The notes under the pieces: generated by a model
What the model saw: only the letters and a program-made list of their open reading frames with translations
Databases searched by the model: none
Told to the model about the DNA's origin: nothing
Program-made: the position numbers and the translations under genes
From: Pholiota molesta
Taxonomy: Eukaryota; Basidiomycota; Agaricomycetes; Agaricales; Strophariaceae
DNA length: 35,681 nt
Assembly (NCBI GenBank): GCA_014925825.1
Contig: JACGCK010000350.1
Coordinates: 1 to 35,681, forward strand
Reading direction: 5' to 3'
Part shown: positions 30,639 through 35,681 of the stretch, piece after piece
Numbering within the stretch: the first letter of the stretch is position 1
How the letters are laid out: the number at the start of each line of letters is the position of its first letter

Positions 30639-30968
30639 TTTGTCAGCCGATTAGAATTGGAAGCGTCTTTTATCCTCGACATATTTAGTGAGTTAGATGG
30701 AGACGATACAAATGAGAGAGGCCTAGGACGAGGATTTCCACCAGGGGAAACACTAGTCGAGTCATTCGTAGCTTCGACAATAATCAGATCCTTGGAATCC
30801 AACAATGCATTGTGGAGGGACAGGGTCCACGGAGATGCAACCAAATAGGCACAACACAAAGAAGCGAGGCCAACAGAAAAAAACTCCGAAAAACTTCTTC
30901 ATCCTCCCCATGGATCCCAGGCCACCAAAACGCAGTTCCAGTGAAGCGCAAATCCCAATGCGCAAAAC

Positions 30969-32497
30969 ATGTCGACGCCGTCACCCCAAAGAGTGGCGTT
31001 TATAGACACTGCGACGACGGGGCTACATGGACGAGTCAGCCCGACTATTGGGTGGCCGCTCAACATCGCGTCGCAGCCAGTACCAGCAGCCACCGATACA
31101 CTCGCAGCCGCCCTTCCCACCAGCTGCGGTAATTGGCGGTAAGCATGTGGCCTGCCTCGCAAACTAGCCACACGTTGAACTGACGGACGAACAGCCATTG
31201 TACAATTTTTTAGCAATGGTAGTTCCACCGAAGGGTGGAACGACACTTCAAATTATGGATCTGGGAGCGCCATAGGCGCTGGCCAGATCGCCAGCACCCT
31301 CGACAGGATGATCGAGCCCCCAAAGGACTCAATGCCCTCCCGATGTAAGTTCAATGAAGTCCCACCCTTGTATCGTGGTCTGATCATAGCTAGGATTTCA
31401 ACGACTGCGGGTGCCCATCAGCAAGGCCGTCTCGAAGTCAAAGTTGAAGAGGCGGAGGCCTTATCGAATGGAGCAGGTCGACCACCGTCGACTAGCACGG
31501 TTGACCCATCCACACATGGTGTTGCGCCCCTCTCGATGCTTCTACAGTCCTGCGTCAGCAAGGTGAAAACCCAGATATGGTGGATGGCTCACATTTGGCG
31601 GCAGATGTGTGTGCTCAGCTGCCAGTTTCTTATCCTACATTGTCGTCGTCGTCGTCATTATCTCTGTCGGGGCGTATATCAACGTACTCAACTCTTGCGG
31701 GTGCACTCTCGTCATCGTCGTCGTCCACACGTTCCTCGTCCACGTCTTCGTCTTCGTCATCGGCTTCTGTTTCTGCATCGTCGCCATCCTCACAATCCGC
31801 ATCCACACCTTCATTGTCATCGCTTGCGCCATCGTCATCGTTGTCCGCCTCCGCGTCCTCGTCTCTCTCTCCCTTGTCGGGCTCGTTATCGGCACCTGCC
31901 AAGGACTCGTTAGCGGATTCAACGCCACGAATGGGTGTGAGGTTGCCGCAGCTAGTTGGATCGAGCGTCGCGTTACCATCGTCATCGACATCACTGAGAC
32001 TGGCTAATGAAAATCGGAATGCAATGTCTGGACAGACAGCCAGCACAGACGTGGATCACTCACCAACACCTTCGATGGCGAATCACACCATGGACGCCAT
32101 TGCTTCAGATGCGCTGCCACAAGGGCTGAGCGAGGAAGATCTCGATCTGCAAACGACTCAGCGGCGTAATAGTACTGAGAATATTGACCTGGCAGCACCA
32201 GAGCGCCGCGTCCGCGTTCCCGACGCAGCCTTGCTGGGATGGCTAATCCGAAATGTGAGTGCCGCCGCCCTCAGGGGGCTGATAAACCGGGAGTTCTTGC
32301 TGGGGCCCCGGAACAGCGCCTCCAACATTCAGATGGTCCGCGAGGCCGCACAGAGGCACGGAGTCGCCGCGGAAGATGTCGAAGAGTGCGTGAAGAAGGT
32401 TTTTATGGGTGCTGCAGAGCTGGCGATGCTTGTGAACTATGACATTTCGTACGAGGTGCGTCGAGTGCTTTCAATGTGCCGTTCAGCTGGTCATTGA
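30969..32497 (+). pseudogene. P1', unit 2 copy of P1, frameshifted
   Basis: Exons 30969-31138 (170 nt, three shorter than in P1 through compensating indels), 31214-31344 (131 nt, one short), and from 31390 or 31394 to 32497. The one-base loss at the end of exon 2 can be rescued by the alternative acceptor catag/CT, four bases upstream of the one used in P1. A further one-base loss near 31535 then breaks the frame. The Ser-rich middle and the complete C-terminal module (RVRVPDAALLGWLIRNV .. YEVRRVL) are open from 31577 to 32497, extended by about nine residues. Confidence 0.6.
31222..31241. repeat. Stem-loop in P1' conserved exon
   Basis: GTTCCACC-GAAG-GGTGGAAC, identical to the P1 stem-loop at 18352-18371. 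Confidence 0.75.
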
Positions 32498-33360
32498 ACT
32501 TGTCGTGGATAATAGGATATGGATTGGCTTGTAGCAAGCGGCACATGAAGCTGCAGTGGGACCACGGAGAGCAGGGAATGGGATACAGAAGGCCGTCGAG
32601 GATACGGACGTCGGAAGAAAATGCTATCGATGGGAAGAGGATACCTGGCGACTTCCACGATTCTCGCGAGACCGGCCCGTGACTTTTCATTGCATTATTT
32701 TTCTCTGCTGTCCTCTGCCTCTAATGCCCCCAGATCATATAAACATCACCCAATTATCCTATCCAAACAGACATGTTCATATTTCACATTTTCTGCATTT
32801 TTTTTTTGAGCCGATCTGTATAAACGTCCCAAACCGTGGAAGGCACTGATATTTTCACCATCACTTCAAATGTCTCGAACACGAAAGAGTGGTTCATCGA
32901 TCTTCATCGATATAACGTTCATGGGTTCAACATCATTTTCAGGGTGTCCCAATTAAATACTGTTCTACATACTGTTCACAAAGAATCCCATATATATATA
33001 TACATAAATAGGCCGGATTAGTTCTTCAGACCAGATGATAATTTACCGCTGGTAGCCTTTTGAGAGGCAAAAACAGAAGTGAATAGAGTTTTCCGTGACT
33101 CGAATAAACAGTCTGTTATTCATCAAAGTGATAGTGATAGTGATAGATTATACACAGCACTGGCCCCTCCTGGGCCGCTGTGTCCCGAAGGTTATCCCGA
33201 TACATGCCAGCTACGTATCTTCGCCTAAAGTGAGTTATCAGGCGGTCCACAACACAACGAAGCGAGGCCAACAGGAAAACTCCGAAAAAATTCTGCATCC
33301 TCCCCATGCATCCCAGGCTCCGAAACGCAGTTTCAATGAAGTGCAAAGCTCAAAACACAA
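32498..33360. other. P1' 3' flank and unit 2-specific spacer
   Basis: The first 0.2 kb matches the P1 3' flank. The region from 32780 to about 33230 has no match in unit 1 and is AT-rich, with a TATATATATATA run near 32990 and GTGATAGTGATAGTGATAG at about 33127. From 33230 the P1-type upstream region begins again. No gene is supported. Confidence 0.45.
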
Positions 33361-34653
33361 ACGATATCGACGCCGTCACCCCAATGAGTGGCAGTTTATA
33401 AACACCGCGACGACGGGGCTGAACACGGACGGGTCAGCCCAACTGCTGGGTGGCCGCTCAAGCCAGTACCAGCAGCCACCTATACACTCGCAGCTGCCCT
33501 CCCCACCGGCTGCGGTAATTGGCGGTAAGCGTGTGGCCTGCCTCGCGAATTAGACACACGTTGAACTGACGACGGACGAACAGCTATTGTCCAATTTTTT
33601 AGCAATGGTAGTTTCACCCAAGGGTGGAACAACACTCCAAAGGTGGAACAACACTCCAAACTTAGGATCTGGGAGCGACGTAGGCGCTGACCAGATCGCC
33701 AGCACCCGACAGAGTGACCGAGCCCTCAAAGGACTCAATGCCCTCCCCGATGTAAGTTCAATGTGGTCCCACCCTTGTATCGTGGTCCGATCACCAAGGC
33801 CGTCTCGAAATCAAACTTGAAGAGCCTGAGGTCGCATCGAATGGAGCAGCTCGACCACCATCGACTAGCATGGTTGACCCATCCACCCATGGTCTTGCGC
33901 CTCCTTTCGATGCGTCTACGATCCTGCGTCAGAGATGTGAAAACCCAGATATGGTGGATGGCTCACATTTGGCGGCAGATGTGTATGCTCAGGTGCCAGT
34001 GTCTTATCCCAGGTCGCCGTCGTCATCATTATCTCTGTCGGGGCGTATATCGACATACTCACTCTTGCGGGTGCACTCTCGTCATCGTCATCGTCGTCAT
34101 CCATACGTCCCTCGTCCACGTCTTCATCATCGGCTTCCGTTTCCGCATCGTTGCCATCCTCACAATCTGCATCCGCATCTTCATCGTCGCCGGTGGCGCC
34201 ATCGTCACCGTTGTCTGCGTCCGAACCCTTGTCTCTCTCGCCCTCGTCGCGCGCGTTGCCGTCACCTGTCATGGATTCGTTAGCATATTAAACGCCACGG
34301 ATGGGTGGGACATCGCCACAGCCCGTTGGGTCGCGCATTGCGGCGTTACCGTCGCCATCGTCATCGTTGAGACCTGGTTGAGACTAGCTAATGATAATCA
34401 GACTTCAATGTCTGGGCAGACAGCCAGCACAGACGTGGATTGCTCATCGACATCCGTGGAGAATCGCACCGCGGACCCCGCTGCTCAAGATGTGCTGCCA
34501 CGAGCGCCGAGCGAGGGAGAGATCAATCTGCAAACGACTCAGCGGTATGATAGTACCGAGAATACTGACTTCCACTCACCATCTGCTCCTCGTAGCAGCG
34601 AAGCATCGCGAGCATCAGCGTCGTCGTCCTCGACATTGGTCAAACAGAATTGA
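33361..34653 (+). pseudogene. P1'': third, truncated copy of P1
   Basis: The start codon is changed (ATATCG instead of ATGTCG at about 33364) and a TGA follows in the first exon. The first exon donor (gtaagc), the acceptor (attttttag), the conserved exon and its donor (CCGAT/gtaagt) are all still present. Frameshifts put the Ser tract into a hydrophobic frame. The sequence stops matching P1 at about 34640, inside the Ser-rich linker, and joins sequence matching 20190 onward, so the C-terminal module is deleted. Confidence 0.65.
33611..33630. repeat. Stem-loop in P1'' conserved exon, with partial tandem duplication
   Basis: GTTTCACC-CAAG-GGTGGAAC (one arm mismatch). The right arm and following bases (GGTGGAACAACACTCCAAA) are repeated immediately downstream, as expected of slippage at a hairpin. 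Confidence 0.65.
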
Positions 34654-34984
34654 CAACTGCAAGTACTCAGGCCCGTTCGCCATATCGTCGTCGCGAGCTA
34701 ATAGCGATACTCAGCTGCATGCTGCTAACATAGATCGAAGCTACTCACTAACGATGGTATCAATCCATCCTTTATCATCGTTTCATTGTAGTCGGAGTGG
34801 CAGCGCCGAGCGAGTCAAGATAGCGTACGTGTGTAACGACCGTATCTGGGGTAAGATTAACTCGACCCTCCGATGCCATGTCCTTGCTATCAAGCTTGTT
34901 GAGAACGAGAAACAAAGCCAGGTATTAACTTCAATCAACTTTCACAGCAAGACATCCCACTATAGGGCATTCCAGAAAAGGGTA
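34654..34984. other. Degenerate region matching 20190-20690
   Basis: Contains the remains of the acidic exon with its gtgagtag donor (about 34749) and an acceptor-like ..cgctattag on the minus strand. The LRRYIVIWDD relic of unit 1 is largely lost here. Confidence 0.35.
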
Positions 34985-35096
34985 GGTCGTATTCTATAAC
35001 CATGTCTGATCTGAGAGCGCCCCCGGCGCGGTAAGGTCACCAGCAGCCTCGACAGAAGCGCCGAGTTCAAAAGGATCTCGACGCCCTCCCAGATGT
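34985..35096 (+). pseudogene. P2', unit 2 copy of the P2 conserved-exon relic
   Basis: Matches 20720-20823 with the same CTCCCAGAT/gtaag donor and frame break. No downstream module. Confidence 0.4.
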
Positions 35097-35099
35097 AAG

Positions 35100-35560
35100 C
35101 TGAACACGGATCCCACCCTTGTATAGTATACCCGATAGGAGTCTCACAATGGATGCGTATTAGAGCTGCCTCACTGACACCATCGTCGTCGTCGCGTGCG
35201 GCTGCAAATACATAAGCATCCCGCTGATAGATGGTAATTTGGAGCTACGCACTGGCGATGTCGGCGATCGCAGAACGATAGAGAGCCGGAGTATGAGGTG
35301 GACTTTCTGGAGTGTCGAACGATAGTGAAGGTTACCGATCTCGGCCGAGAGAATGTCGACGAATGCGCGATGAGGATCGGTGAGCACGACGGTGGGTTCG
35401 CCAGTGTGGAATATATTCCGTGAGCGATGCCGTCCTGGCTGCGGTATGTTAATCCATTGAGACTGTATGCAATTTGGTCGTTGAACTCACTGCGCAAATG
35501 GATTCACCTTGGAGAGGCGGCAGCGGGCACACACAGCGGTCGACGGTCGTGATACGTATG
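35100..35560 (-). CDS. N-a', unit 2 copy, 3' part
   Basis: The central exon 35438-35253 is exactly 62 codons, flanked by the same acceptor (..taccgcag) and donor (gtgcgtag) positions as N-a. Against unit 1 it lacks three codons and carries a compensated frameshift, so the frame survives. The upstream exon (VVESICA-like) is changed by an insertion near 35505-35530. The Asp tract is shorter, and the tail after it diverges. The gene would continue past the right window edge. Confidence 0.45.
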
Positions 35561-35681
35561 GAAAGAGCCGTTACAGTCTCCTGGAAGTTGTCCGACGTCT
35601 ACATCAGAACGTTACATCTTGGGCGTCGAGCTGTGAGTTCATCCGACAAATCCGTCGAAGAAAGAACTGGCTAGAGTTGGT

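Larger units (their letters stand above)
21420..35681. repeat. Tandem unit 2 (about 14.3 kb)
   Basis: Second copy of the large direct repeat, same orientation and gene order as unit 1. The last bases of the window (..GAAAGAACTGGCTAGAG) correspond to 21400-21418, so the window ends where the next unit would begin. It carries the transposon-free site at 30566-30567 and a third, truncated copy of the P1 gene at 33361-34653. Most of its gene copies carry more frameshifts than those in unit 1. Confidence 0.93.

Noticed and set aside
33763..34653. A 296-codon plus-strand ORF with hydrophobic, membrane-like segments
   Set aside because: The hydrophobic stretch is the Ser tract read in a shifted frame after indels; the paralog P1 uses the Ser frame. 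Not a membrane protein.

Overview
The window looks like nuclear DNA of a mushroom-forming basidiomycete (Agaricomycete). The reasons are dense spliceosomal introns of about 48-75 nt with GT..AG borders, a multi-exon transposase of the fungal Plavaka type, and GC-rich degenerate gene blocks between AT-rich spacers. Nothing prokaryotic, viral or organellar is visible.

The main structure is a tandem duplication of a locus of about 14 kb. Unit 1 is 1-21419 and unit 2 is 21420-35681. Bases from 1 onward match bases from 21420 onward, and the last bases of the window match the bases just before 21420, so the right end of the window would join its left end without a gap or overlap. The units differ by many small indels and a few large ones: about 0.97 kb only in unit 1 (1396-2371), about 0.67 kb only in unit 2 (22018-22690), a ~0.6 kb internal tandem duplication in unit 1 (8138-9310), an extra gene copy in unit 2 (33361-34653), and an 8-kb transposon only in unit 1.

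Each unit carries a family of related, spliced, Ser-rich genes that I do not recognise. M1 (minus strand) and P1 (plus strand) point away from each other. They share a conserved internal exon (core Ser-x-Gly-Ala-Gly-x-Ile-Ser/Thr-Ser, ending in a phase-2 CCGAT/gtaag donor) and a C-terminal helical module of about 60 residues with the signature WL(I/V)RNV. P1 of unit 1 (18097-19650) splices to an uninterrupted 476-codon frame. M1 of unit 1 would be about 462 codons but has one frameshift. More diverged relatives or relics (M0, P2, P1', P1'') and two unrelated minus-strand spliced genes (called N-a and N-b here) fill much of the rest.

Unit 1 is interrupted by a complete 8,022-bp Plavaka-like DNA transposon (9679-17700) with CATCAG...CTGATG ends and a 2-bp TA target duplication. 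Unit 2 keeps the empty site. The element carries a seven-exon accessory gene (642 codons, intact) divergent from an eight-exon transposase (962 codons, intact except for one in-frame TGA in its zinc finger and one insertion). That insertion is a 1,822-bp nested element (14186-16007) with a perfect 16-bp terminal inverted repeat, the same CATCAG ends and a 2-bp CG duplication. It lies at the exon 5/intron 5 border, and its GC-rich interior looks like captured pieces of a host gene with an intron, plus a tRNA-like segment.

Order of events inferred: a paralogous gene cluster formed, the unit duplicated in tandem, Plavaka entered unit 1, then the non-autonomous element entered Plavaka. All exon calls are hand-made from splice signals, frame continuity and copy-to-copy comparison, without database searches.
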